A DNA stretch of 64,000 nucleotides from Flavobacterium notoginsengisoli (GTDB lineage: Bacteria; Bacteroidota; Bacteroidia; Flavobacteriales; Flavobacteriaceae). The stretch lies in assembly GCF_014207905.1 (NCBI RefSeq), contig NZ_JACHLB010000005.1, positions 372,001 to 436,000 of the forward strand. The letters run 5' to 3'. Below, piece by piece: positions 1 to 7,506 of the stretch (its first letter is position 1; each line of letters opens with the position of its first letter). The notes below the pieces were generated by a model. It made no database searches. It saw only the letters and a program-made list of their open reading frames with translations, and was not told the origin of the DNA. The translations under genes were made by a program, and so were the position numbers.

Positions 1-1083
1 AATTCCGATACAAATTGAGTGCTCAGAAGATGCCTGCGTAATAAAAATAACGTTGATTTTTTCCTGAGACAATACTTCAAATAATCTTCTAGAAGAACCC
101 GCAACACCAATCATTCCTGGACCTTCAAGAGTTAAAAGCGAAATATTATCAATATGACTGATTCCTTTTACAACGGTATCTTTTGAAAGAACAGTGTCAG
201 AAATTAAAGTTCCAACAGCTTCTGGCTCAAAAGTATTTTTGATTAAAATTGGAATGTTTTTTCTTAAAACCGGCTGAATAGTTGGCGGATACAAAACTTT
301 GGCACCAAAATGCGATAATTCCATTGCTTCTTGGTACGAAATGTTTGCAATTGGCTGTGCTTGTTTTACAATTTTAGGATTTGCAGTAAACATTCCGTTT
401 ACGTCAGTCCAGATTTCTAATTGTTCTGCATCGATTGCTCCAGCGATAATTGCTGCAGTATAATCAGAACCTCCGCGTCCTAAAGTTGAAGTAATTCCGT
501 CTAAAGTCTGCGCAATAAATCCAGGAAGAACATTGATTCTTGATTTATTCTCAGCAAAATATTCTTTAATTAATTGATTTGAAACTTCGAAATTAACAGC
601 AGCTTTTCCGAAATCAGCATTTGTTTTAATTAATTCTCGGCTGTCTTTATAAACAGCATCACTATTAATTTGCTGATATGCTTTTGCGATAATAAATGAA
701 GAAAGTAATTCACCAAAACTTAAAATAGTGTCTGCAGTTCTTGGAGATAATTCTCCTAAAAGGAAACAACCATCTAATAAAGTTTCTAGGTGATTGATAA
801 TTCTTTTTACGTGACTTAGTAAACTGCTTTGCTCACTAACGGGAATTAGTTCTTTTAAAGTGTCAAGGTGTTTTTTCTCGATTTCTGCAACAACATCTCT
901 AAAGCTTTCGTCGTTTGCTGCGGCTTTTGCTGCTGCTGACTGTAATAAGTCTGTTACTTTGCTTAATGCAGAAACTACTACAACTAATTGATCCTTTTCT
1001 GCTTTTTGTTTGACAATTTCAAGAACGAGTTTTATATTTTGGGCATTGGCTACCGAAGTTCCGCCAAATTTTAATACTTTCAT
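1..1083 (-). CDS. thrA: Aspartate kinase, N-terminal part of probable bifunctional aspartokinase/homoserine dehydrogenase (partial)
   Basis: Reads in from the left edge; 361 codons are present and the C-terminus lies outside the window. The protein starts MKVLKFGGTS, the aspartate kinase phosphate-binding motif (K5-F-G-G-T-S10), and continues with the kinase fold, including a GRGGSDYTA motif for aspartate and ATP binding. The last 60 or so residues (DNISLLTLEGPGMIGVAG) are the start of an ACT regulatory domain. The enzyme makes aspartyl phosphate, the first step towards threonine, isoleucine, methionine and lysine. The Thr/Ile-rich leader gene upstream argues for the bifunctional ThrA type and not a lysine-specific kinase, but the homoserine dehydrogenase half cannot be seen. 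Confidence 0.93.
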   Translation of the reverse strand, partial: MKVLKFGGTSVANAQNIKLVLEIVKQKAEKDQLVVVVSALSKVTDLLQSAAAKAAANDESFRDVVAEIEKKHLDTLKELIPVSEQSSLLSHVKRIINHLETLLDGCFLLGELSPRTADTILSFGELLSSFIIAKAYQQINSDAVYKDSRELIKTNADFGKAAVNFEVSNQLIKEYFAENKSRINVLPGFIAQTLDGITSTLGRGGSDYTAAIIAGAIDAEQLEIWTDVNGMFTANPKIVKQAQPIANISYQEAMELSHFGAKVLYPPTIQPVLRKNIPILIKNTFEPEAVGTLISDTVLSKDTVVKGISHIDNISLLTLEGPGMIGVAGSSRRLFEVLSQEKINVIFITQASSEHSICIGI

Positions 1084-1136
1084 TTTAGTGATATTTTTTA
1101 ATAAGGTGCAAAGATTTTTAGTGACAAATGCTCAAA

Positions 1137-1178
1137 GGTTAACTGTGAACTGAAACTGAAAACTGCGACTATTTTTTT
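1137..1178. repeat. Word-like array in the thrA leader region
   Basis: Five short units each end in ACT: GGTTAACT, GTGAACT, GAAACT, GAAAACT, GCGACT, followed by a T tract. The units are 6 to 8 nt and not identical. The array lies between the leader gene and thrA, so it should be transcribed. It resembles in style the other word-like intergenic arrays of this window. Confidence 0.6.
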
Positions 1179-1207
1179 CTTTGTAAATGTTTTTTATGTA
1201 TCCAATA

Positions 1208-1231
1208 ACTCTCTTCTTTTAAGAAAAAAGT
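1208..1231 (-). promoter_or_regulatory. Possible hairpin between leader gene and thrA
   Basis: On the minus strand ACTTTTTTCTT can pair with AAGAAGAGAGT, with two G-U pairs and a short loop. No U tract follows directly, so this is not a classical intrinsic terminator. It is a candidate for one of the alternative structures an attenuator would need. Low certainty. Confidence 0.3.
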
Positions 1232-1262
1232 ATAGATAACCTGAATTATATGTAAAAATGTA

Positions 1263-1277
1263 TACCCCTAAGGGGTA
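1263..1277 (-). promoter_or_regulatory. Hairpin over the leader-peptide stop codon
   Basis: Perfect 6-bp inverted repeat TACCCC-TAA-GGGGTA. On the coding (minus) strand it covers the last Thr-Pro codons and the stop of the leader peptide. A ribosome moving through the Thr codons would open it, while one stalled further upstream would leave it folded. Confidence 0.45.
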
Positions 1278-1369
1278 GTAATTGTTGTAGTAGAAATAAT
1301 GGTAACAGCAATTGCAACTCGAGTTGGAGTTGTCATTGTAGACGTGTATTTTGTGCTGTTATTTTTCAT
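1268..1369 (-). CDS. thrL: Threonine operon leader peptide (33 aa)
   Basis: This small gene has 33 codons and a TAG stop, and lies 184 nt upstream of thrA on the same strand. The peptide starts MKNNSTKYTSTMTTPTR and ends VTIISTTTITTP. Twelve of 33 residues are Thr and four are Ile, mostly bunched at the end. Thr and Ile are the end products of the pathway that begins with ThrA, and the ending strongly recalls enterobacterial ThrL. I infer that it couples ribosome stalling on Thr/Ile codons to thrA expression. The start codon follows a TACTTTTG promoter box by only 11 nt, so its 5' leader must be very short. No gene of this kind is usually annotated here because of its size. Confidence 0.8.
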   Translation of the reverse strand: MKNNSTKYTSTMTTPTRVAIAVTIISTTTITTP

Positions 1370-1380
1370 TTTTGATTTTT

Positions 1381-1414
1381 CAAAAGTACAGTTTTTAAGT
1401 AGTATTAAAAACTG
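1381..1414 (-). promoter_or_regulatory. thr promoter (-7 box) with adjoining 10-bp inverted repeat
   Basis: On the minus strand TACTTTTG (1381-1388) matches the Bacteroidota -7 box TAnnTTTG exactly. Immediately upstream is a perfect inverted repeat, CAGTTTTTAA-6 nt-TTAAAAACTG (1389-1414), which sits where the -33 element should be. No TTG is present at the usual distance, so the inverted repeat may be an operator or activator site. Confidence 0.55.
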
Positions 1415-1721
1415 TTATTGCCTTTTTGCGAATATTTTAATAATTCAAATCTCAAAAAATCAATATTGAGTATTTGTTAAAATTAAATAAGCTAAATTGA
1501 GGTTTTGACATATTTAAGGATCGTTTTTTTAGATTCAGAACCCATATAATGAATTGATTTTTAAAGAAAAACTTGCCATAAAAGAGGTGTAAAGGCAGAA
1601 TTTAGTTTTATGAAATAAATAAAAGCAGTCAATCTCGTAAATATGAATTTTAATTATTGTGATAAATTGTTGCTTTTTAATATTGATTTGTTGAATTTTG
1701 ATGCCTTAATTTAAAATAATC
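1415..1721. other. Intergenic region between divergent thr leader and hutH
   Basis: Very AT-rich. No small gene, terminator or exact TAnnTTTG box could be supported. It presumably holds the hutH promoter, but none could be identified. Confidence 0.6.
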
Positions 1722-3236
1722 ATGAGAGAGATTCATTATATAAGTACTGAAACCATAACTTTAGAAACATTACACGAGATTTTATCCAATAACAAAATGT
1801 TGGAATTATCTGAAGAAGCTAAAGTAAATGTACAGAAATGCCGTGATTATTTAGATAAAAAAATGGCCACACATACGGCGCCAATTTACGGAATCAATAC
1901 TGGTTTTGGGTCTTTGTATAGTGTGAAAATTTCTAATGAAAACTTATCTAAACTTCAAGAAAATCTAGTAAAATCTCATGCATGTGGAACGGGCGAAGAA
2001 GTTCCATCTGAAATTGTAAAAATGATGCTCTTGCTTAAAATTCAATCTTTAAGTTACGGGCATTCTGGCGTTCAGTTGATTACATTACAGCGTTTGGTTG
2101 ATTTTTATAATAATGACATTCTTCCTGTTATCTATACACAAGGTTCACTTGGCGCTTCTGGAGATTTGGCTCCTTTGGCACATTTATCTTTGCCATTAAT
2201 TGGAGAGGGAGTTGTGTTTTTTGAAGGAAAGAAAACAGATTCGAAAGAAGTTTTAAAGCATTTTAACTGGGAACCAATCGTTTTACAATCCAAAGAAGGT
2301 TTGGCTTTATTGAACGGAACACAATTTATGAGTGCGTACGGAGCTCATATTTTGATTAAAGCCTATAAATATTCTTATTTGGCAGACTTGATCGGAACTA
2401 TTTCTTTGGAAGGTTTTGATGGAAGAATTGAGCCATTTAATGAATTGATACATTATATACGTCCGCACAAAGGGCAGATCGTGACAGCAGAACGTATTGC
2501 AGGATTTTTAGATGGAAGTGAAATTATCGCTCAAGAAAAGAAACACGTTCAAGATCCTTATTCTTTCCGTTGTATGCCGCAGGTTCATGGCGCTTCAAAA
2601 GATGCAATTGATTATGTTCGAAAAGTATTCAAAACAGAAATCAATTCGGTAACCGATAATCCAAACATATTTATAGAAGCCGATCAGATTATTTCTGGAG
2701 GAAATTTCCACGGTCAGCCTTTAGCTTTGGCTTTAGATTTTATGGCAATTGCTTTGGCCGAATTAGGAAGCATTTCAGAAAGAAGAACCTATCAGTTAAT
2801 TTCAGGATTGCGTAATCTTCCAGCTTTCTTAGTAGATAATCCAGGATTAAATTCAGGATTTATGATTCCACAATATACCGCAGCAAGTATTGCGAGCCAA
2901 AACAAACAATTGGCAACTCCCGCAAGTATCGATAGTATTGTTTCTAGTAACGGACAAGAAGATCATGTGAGCATGGGAGCCAATGGAGCGACAAAAGCCT
3001 TACGAATTTTAGACAATTTAGAACGTATTTTAGCTATTGAATTGTTGAATGCTTCTCAGGCAATTGCGTATAGAGAGCCACTAAAATCAAGTGATTTCAT
3101 CGAAATGTTCTTGAGCAGCTATAGAGAAGTTGTGCCTTTGGTAAAAGAAGATAGAATCTTACATAATGACATAGAAAACACGGTGTTATTCCTTGAGAGT
3201 TTCCAAATAGAAAACGATTTGTTAACAATGGCTTAA
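1722..3236 (+). CDS. hutH: Histidine ammonia-lyase
   Basis: The 504-aa protein has the normal length of the aromatic ammonia-lyase family. The MIO cofactor forms from A145-S146-G147 in the motif GASGDLAPLAHLSL, and the catalytic tyrosine is Y56 in YGINTGFG. The substrate-selectivity segment reads SHACGTG, which has the Ser-His of histidine lyases and not the residues typical of phenylalanine or tyrosine lyases. It deaminates histidine to urocanate, the first step of histidine breakdown. No hutU, hutI or hutG is next to it, so the rest of the pathway must lie elsewhere. The start ATG is preceded by no Shine-Dalgarno sequence, as is normal in this group. Confidence 0.9.
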   Translation: MREIHYISTETITLETLHEILSNNKMLELSEEAKVNVQKCRDYLDKKMATHTAPIYGINTGFGSLYSVKISNENLSKLQENLVKSHACGTGEEVPSEIVKMMLLLKIQSLSYGHSGVQLITLQRLVDFYNNDILPVIYTQGSLGASGDLAPLAHLSLPLIGEGVVFFEGKKTDSKEVLKHFNWEPIVLQSKEGLALLNGTQFMSAYGAHILIKAYKYSYLADLIGTISLEGFDGRIEPFNELIHYIRPHKGQIVTAERIAGFLDGSEIIAQEKKHVQDPYSFRCMPQVHGASKDAIDYVRKVFKTEINSVTDNPNIFIEADQIISGGNFHGQPLALALDFMAIALAELGSISERRTYQLISGLRNLPAFLVDNPGLNSGFMIPQYTAASIASQNKQLATPASIDSIVSSNGQEDHVSMGANGATKALRILDNLERILAIELLNASQAIAYREPLKSSDFIEMFLSSYREVVPLVKEDRILHNDIENTVLFLESFQIENDLLTMA

Positions 3237-3238
3237 CA

Positions 3239-3265
3239 TTGCAAAATATTATTGAAGTAATTTTG
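3239..3265 (+). promoter_or_regulatory. Promoter of the DUF47-pit pair
   Basis: TTG (3239-3241), 16 nt, then TAATTTTG (3258-3265), an exact match to the TAnnTTTG box. The start codon follows 19 nt later. The spacing is one short of the usual 17 to 23. Confidence 0.5.
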
Positions 3266-3284
3266 CACTATCAAAAATAAAACA

Positions 3285-3929
3285 ATGTCAATAAACAGTA
3301 TTTTCCAATTTTTAGTGCCGAAAGACAAAAAATTCTTTCCACTTTTTGAAGAGGCTTCAAGCAATTTAATTGAATTAGCTTCTAACTTACACGAAGCTGT
3401 AAATTTACCATTAAAAGAAAGAGAAATTCTTTTTCAAAAGATTGACGAATTAGAGCAAAAAGGAGAAGACATTACTCGTCAGACTAACTTGGAGTTAAGC
3501 AGAAACTTCATTACTCCATTTGACAGAGAAGATATTCACACGTTAATTACTTCAATTGACAACGTTGCAGATTACCTTCACGGTGCATCTAGCCGTATGA
3601 GATTGTATCAAGTTGATAAGATTACAAAATCTATCAGAAAGATGACAGAAATCAACCTTGAAGCTTGTCAAAATATAGACAGTGCTGTAAAAGAGTTGAG
3701 AAACTTACAGAATTTTAAAGTTATTAAGGATGCTTGTTCTAGAATTAATAAACTAGAAAATAAATCTGATAACGTATATAACAAAGCAGTTTTTGAAATT
3801 TTTGAAAACGAAACAGACGCTAAAAATATTATTAAATATAAAGAGGTGTTATCTGTTTTAGAATCAGCAACAGACAAATGTAAGAGTGTTGCGAACATAC
3901 TAGAATCTATTTCTGTAAAACATTCTTAA
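3285..3929 (+). CDS. DUF47 family protein, PhoU-like phosphate transport regulator
   Basis: A 214-aa all-helical protein of the DUF47 (PhoU-like) family, without signal peptide or membrane segments. The N-terminal part FLVPKDKKFFPLFEEASSNL and the repeated Glu/Asp-rich helices (KIDELEQKGEDI, RINKLENKSDNV) are typical of the metal-binding helical bundle. It lies 30 nt before the Pit transporter gene on the same strand. DUF47-Pit pairs are a common arrangement, and the DUF47 partner is thought to regulate or couple to transport. The two genes are probably one transcript from the promoter just upstream. Confidence 0.85.
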   Translation: MSINSIFQFLVPKDKKFFPLFEEASSNLIELASNLHEAVNLPLKEREILFQKIDELEQKGEDITRQTNLELSRNFITPFDREDIHTLITSIDNVADYLHGASSRMRLYQVDKITKSIRKMTEINLEACQNIDSAVKELRNLQNFKVIKDACSRINKLENKSDNVYNKAVFEIFENETDAKNIIKYKEVLSVLESATDKCKSVANILESISVKHS

Positions 3930-3959
3930 TTCAATTTTTCATTCTGAAGTTATAATTTT

Positions 3960-5291
3960 ATGACGCTACTTATATTAATTATAGTACTAGCCTTAATTTT
4001 TGATTACATCAATGGTTTTCATGATGCGGCAAATGCTATAGCGACTGTTGTTGCAACAAAGGTTTTGACACCTTTTCAGGCGGTAGTCTGGGCAGCATTT
4101 TTTAACTTTCTGGCTTATTGGGTTTTTGGATTTGGTGTTGCGGATACTGTTGCTAAAACAGCGCACACAATGGAAATTAACCTAGTGGTTATTTTAGCCG
4201 GAGTTATTGCAGCAATATGCTGGAATTTATTGACTTGGTGGTTAGGAATTCCTTCAAGTTCTTCGCATACATTAATTGGAGGTTTTGCTGGAGCAGCTGT
4301 AGCGCACGCAATCGCTGTTCACGGATTTTCTGGTTATGTTGGAGAAGACGGAGCAACTCACTACTGGTACGAAATTGTAAGCTGGTATAAGGCCGGGAAA
4401 GATGGCGGAATGCCTTCTGGGGTTATTATCATTATTGCCTTTATTGTTTTAGCACCGCTTTTAGGAGCTTTAGCGTCCTATTTAATCTCAATTTGGTTAT
4501 TAAATGCATCTCGTAAAAGTATCGGTCCTAAGATTTTTACCTTAGCTTTAATGATTGCTACTGTTTGGTTTGTTTACGCGCAAATGGTTCCTTACTCTGA
4601 AATTGATAAACCAAGATTTGATTCTCATTTCTGGAGTGTAGCTTTTGATGCTCATAATATTAAATGGTTTTTAGTTGCTTTTATTATCTTAACAGTTAGT
4701 GCATTTTGTTTGATATTCAGTAGTTTGAATTTACATCAAGCCGATGCAGCTTTGAAAAAAATGCAATTATTATCTTCTGCAGCATTTAGTTTAGGTCACG
4801 GAGGTAACGATTCTCAAAAAGTAATGGGTATTATTGCGGCTGCTGTTGCTGTATATATCAATACAAATCCAGGAGTTCATATGGATGCTTGGTTAGATGT
4901 AGTATTGCCAAACGATGATGCAGGTATTAAAGGTGTAATGCCAAGTTGGATTCCATTAGCTTGTTATTCTGCAATTGCAGCAGGAACTTTAAGCGGAGGA
5001 TGGAAAATTGTGAAAACAATGGGGTCTAAAATCACAAAAGTAAGCTCGTTTGAAGGTGTTGCAGCTGAAACAGCTGGAGCTTTAACGCTTTACTTTACTG
5101 AACACTTAAAAATTCCAGTAAGTACAACGCATACTATTACAGGATCTATCATCGGTGTTGGATTAACAAAACGTGTTTCTGCAGTTCGCTGGGGAGTTAC
5201 AGTAAGCTTAATCTGGGCTTGGATCTTAACTATTCCAATTTCAGCTCTTTTAGCTGGATTAGTATACTTTGTTTTAAGTGTATTTATTTAA
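3960..5291 (+). CDS. pit: Inorganic phosphate transporter, PiT family
   Basis: A 443-aa membrane protein with about ten hydrophobic segments. Both halves carry the PiT signature: GFHDAANAIATVVATK near residue 20 and GHGGNDSQKVMGI near residue 280. Each half also carries a serine-rich PSSSSHTLIGG or PVSTTHTITGS motif. It should move phosphate (as metal phosphate or with sodium/protons) across the inner membrane. A hydrophilic loop of roughly 60 residues between the halves is normal for bacterial members. It is the second gene of the pair with the DUF47 protein and is followed by a strong terminator. Confidence 0.93.
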   Translation: MTLLILIIVLALIFDYINGFHDAANAIATVVATKVLTPFQAVVWAAFFNFLAYWVFGFGVADTVAKTAHTMEINLVVILAGVIAAICWNLLTWWLGIPSSSSHTLIGGFAGAAVAHAIAVHGFSGYVGEDGATHYWYEIVSWYKAGKDGGMPSGVIIIIAFIVLAPLLGALASYLISIWLLNASRKSIGPKIFTLALMIATVWFVYAQMVPYSEIDKPRFDSHFWSVAFDAHNIKWFLVAFIILTVSAFCLIFSSLNLHQADAALKKMQLLSSAAFSLGHGGNDSQKVMGIIAAAVAVYINTNPGVHMDAWLDVVLPNDDAGIKGVMPSWIPLACYSAIAAGTLSGGWKIVKTMGSKITKVSSFEGVAAETAGALTLYFTEHLKIPVSTTHTITGSIIGVGLTKRVSAVRWGVTVSLIWAWILTIPISALLAGLVYFVLSVFI

Positions 5292-5339
5292 TGAAAAAAT
5301 ATTGTAAAATGTGAAATGTAAATCACGTTTTCTTTAAAA

Positions 5340-5379
5340 TAAAAAAAAGCCGATTTCAATCTGAAATCGGCTTTTTTTA
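5340..5379. terminator. Bidirectional terminator
   Basis: Perfect 11-bp stem AGCCGATTTCA/TGAAATCGGCT with 3-nt loop, A tract on the left and T tract on the right. It separates the convergent pit and DUF421 genes and should serve both. Confidence 0.92.
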
Positions 5380-5898
5380 TTAAAATTTTTGAAGATTTTT
5401 ACGATTGTGTTTTCTTTTATAATGCGTTTGTTTTAAGTTTTTCTGATCTTCAGAAATAATACTGATAGTTCCATCAATTTCAAGCATGGCTAATTTTACA
5501 TTTTTAAAGAATTCAATTCCGTGCTCACGCATAGCTTCTTTTAATTCTTCATCAGAAATGTCTAATTTGCTTAGAGCTTTAAAGTCTAATTTTCCGTCAT
5601 GAATTAATACTTCTGGTTTATCAAGAAGCAAATTCCCTAAGGATTTATATCTGTGTGTAAGCTTTTTTATGATAAAGTTAATTATAAATAAAACTAAAGC
5701 GGCAATCAGACCCCCCAGAAGGCTTGTGTCAGGGCCAACCATCGCATTTTGAACCGAATTGCTAATTAATAAAATAAGAATTACATCTGCAGTGTTTAAT
5801 TGCGAAAGTTCTTTTTTTCCGAAAATGCGTAATGCTATTGTCATGAAAAAATATACTGCAACGCTTCGTATGATTATATCTAAATAAGGAAAAGTCAT
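5380..5898 (-). CDS. DUF421 domain membrane protein (YetF-like)
   Basis: This 172-aa protein has three N-terminal hydrophobic helices (about residues 5-75), then a soluble domain. The helix segment MTIALRIFGKKELSQLNTADVILILLISNSVQNAM is the DUF421 signature, where RxxGKKEL and the following D and N are conserved. The soluble part contains LDKPEVLIHDGKLDF and a basic C-terminal tail. The function of the family is unknown; some members affect spore or envelope traits in Bacillus. A second, longer DUF421 gene lies at 42650-43342. It is monocistronic here, followed by the shared terminator. Confidence 0.85.
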   Translation of the reverse strand: MTFPYLDIIIRSVAVYFFMTIALRIFGKKELSQLNTADVILILLISNSVQNAMVGPDTSLLGGLIAALVLFIINFIIKKLTHRYKSLGNLLLDKPEVLIHDGKLDFKALSKLDISDEELKEAMREHGIEFFKNVKLAMLEIDGTISIISEDQKNLKQTHYKRKHNRKNLQKF

Positions 5899-5997
5899 GT
5901 TTTTTATTTTAAAGTTAAATAAAAAAGCTTTGCCAAAGTTTAAACTTCGACAAAGCTGCTAAAATATTTATAAGGTATTAAGTTTAAATGAACTTAA

Positions 5998-7365
5998 TTA
6001 CAGTTTAAAATTCTTTTCAATTGCTCTAATCATTTCTCCGGCAACATCTTTATTAGTTGCACCTTCAATTCCTTCAAGACCTGGTGAAGAATTTACTTCC
6101 AGCAATAGCGGGCCTTTGGAAGAGCGGATAATATCAACACCAGCCACTTTTAGATCCATTGCCTTTGCGGCTTTAATAGCAATTTTTTTCTCTTCAGGGG
6201 TCACTTTTATAACAGATGCAGTTCCGCCTAAATGGATGTTAGCTCTAAATTCGCCTGGCATTGCCTCACGTTGAATAGCGGCAACCACTTTTCCGTCAAT
6301 TACAAAACAGCGAATATCTTTTCCGTTGGCTTCTTTAATGAATTCTTGAACTAAGATATTGGCATTTAAACTTTTGAATGCGTTGATAACACTTTCAGCC
6401 GCTTTTTTAGTTTCGGCCAAAACTACACCTTTTCCTTGTGTTCCTTCTAATAATTTTACAATTAAAGGTGAACCGCCCACCATTTTGATCAAATTGTCTG
6501 TATCAAGTGGAGAATTGGCAAAACCGGTTGTCGGAATATCAATTCCGCTATTTAATAATAATTGCAATGAATATAATTTATCACGAGATTGTGTAATCGC
6601 AGTAGCGGAATTTAAAACAAATACCTTCAAAGCCTCAAACTGACGTGTTAAGGCGCAGCCGTAAAACGTAATGCTCGGTCTAATTCTAGGAATAATCGCG
6701 TCGAATTCGTTTAGGATTTTTCCGCCTCTGTAATGAATTTCAGGTTTTTTAGCGTCCAGTTTCATGTAGCATTCCTTGATGTTCAAGAAATGCATTTCGT
6801 GTCCGCGCATTTCACCAGCTTCCATGATTCTTTTGTTGCTGTACAATTCAGGATTACTGGCTAAAAGACCAATTCGTAAACCTGTTTTTACTTTTTCTGA
6901 ATTTTGATATAATTCTTTAAGAGATTCAGCTGTCGGCTGTCCTAGAAGATATTTTTGTTCAGGATCAACTAAAACCCTTCCGCTCATCGCTTCGCGTCCT
7001 AAAAGCATTCTAAATCCCATAGAATCACGATTAGTCAAAGTCATTTCGATTGGCCATTTTGCATCGCCAATTTTTAAGCTAGTTTGAATAACGTAACGAT
7101 GTTCTCTAAAACCGCTAGAGCTTTTAACAATTCTTTTGTCTACAAGCGGTGCTTCACAATGAATAATAGTTTTGATATTATTCTGAATTGGATTGATATC
7201 GAATTTAACCCAATTAGCATCATTTTTTATAAAAGGCGCTATATTTAGAGCGTGCATTGCCGAAGTTTTGGCACCAGAATCAACACGAGCCTTGATTGTT
7301 GGAATTCCTAGTTCAGGAAATGAGCACCATTCTTCGCTGCCTAAAATGACTTTGTTTTGAAGCAT
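5998..7365 (-). CDS. rimK: RimK-type ATP-grasp glutamate ligase with N-terminal retropepsin-like (RimB) domain
   Basis: Two domains in 455 aa. Residues about 1-145 are a retropepsin-like aspartic protease domain (COG4067, RimB type), with the active-site motif D29-S-G-A and the following KTSAMHA. Residues about 160-455 are a RimK-type ATP-grasp ligase (RIGLLASNPELYSN; LIVKLLEGTQGKGVVLAE; metal-binding LLLEVNSSPGLEGIE near the C-terminus). RimK adds glutamates to the C-terminus of ribosomal protein S6, and RimB-type proteases are proposed to act on poly-glutamate. Having both in one chain means addition and removal could be coupled. The gene stands alone between terminators; the substrate in this organism is not proven. 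Confidence 0.85.
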   Translation of the reverse strand: MLQNKVILGSEEWCSFPELGIPTIKARVDSGAKTSAMHALNIAPFIKNDANWVKFDINPIQNNIKTIIHCEAPLVDKRIVKSSSGFREHRYVIQTSLKIGDAKWPIEMTLTNRDSMGFRMLLGREAMSGRVLVDPEQKYLLGQPTAESLKELYQNSEKVKTGLRIGLLASNPELYSNKRIMEAGEMRGHEMHFLNIKECYMKLDAKKPEIHYRGGKILNEFDAIIPRIRPSITFYGCALTRQFEALKVFVLNSATAITQSRDKLYSLQLLLNSGIDIPTTGFANSPLDTDNLIKMVGGSPLIVKLLEGTQGKGVVLAETKKAAESVINAFKSLNANILVQEFIKEANGKDIRCFVIDGKVVAAIQREAMPGEFRANIHLGGTASVIKVTPEEKKIAIKAAKAMDLKVAGVDIIRSSKGPLLLEVNSSPGLEGIEGATNKDVAGEMIRAIEKNFKL

Positions 7366-7434
7366 ATTTTGTTTTTTTATTTTATAGAATTAAATTCAAA
7401 AATAGCTATTTGCTTTTACTAAAGATAATAAATT

Positions 7435-7480
7435 ATTTAAAAAAAATGCCCGTTATGTTATGAAAACGTAACGGGCATGT
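7435..7480 (-). terminator. clpC terminator
   Basis: Ten-bp stem ATGCCCGTTA/TAACGGGCAT around a 13-nt loop. Read on the minus strand it is followed by six T. It lies 29 nt past the clpC stop codon. Confidence 0.88.
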
Positions 7481-7506
7481 TATTTATGTTATAAATTTTG
7501 ACTAAT

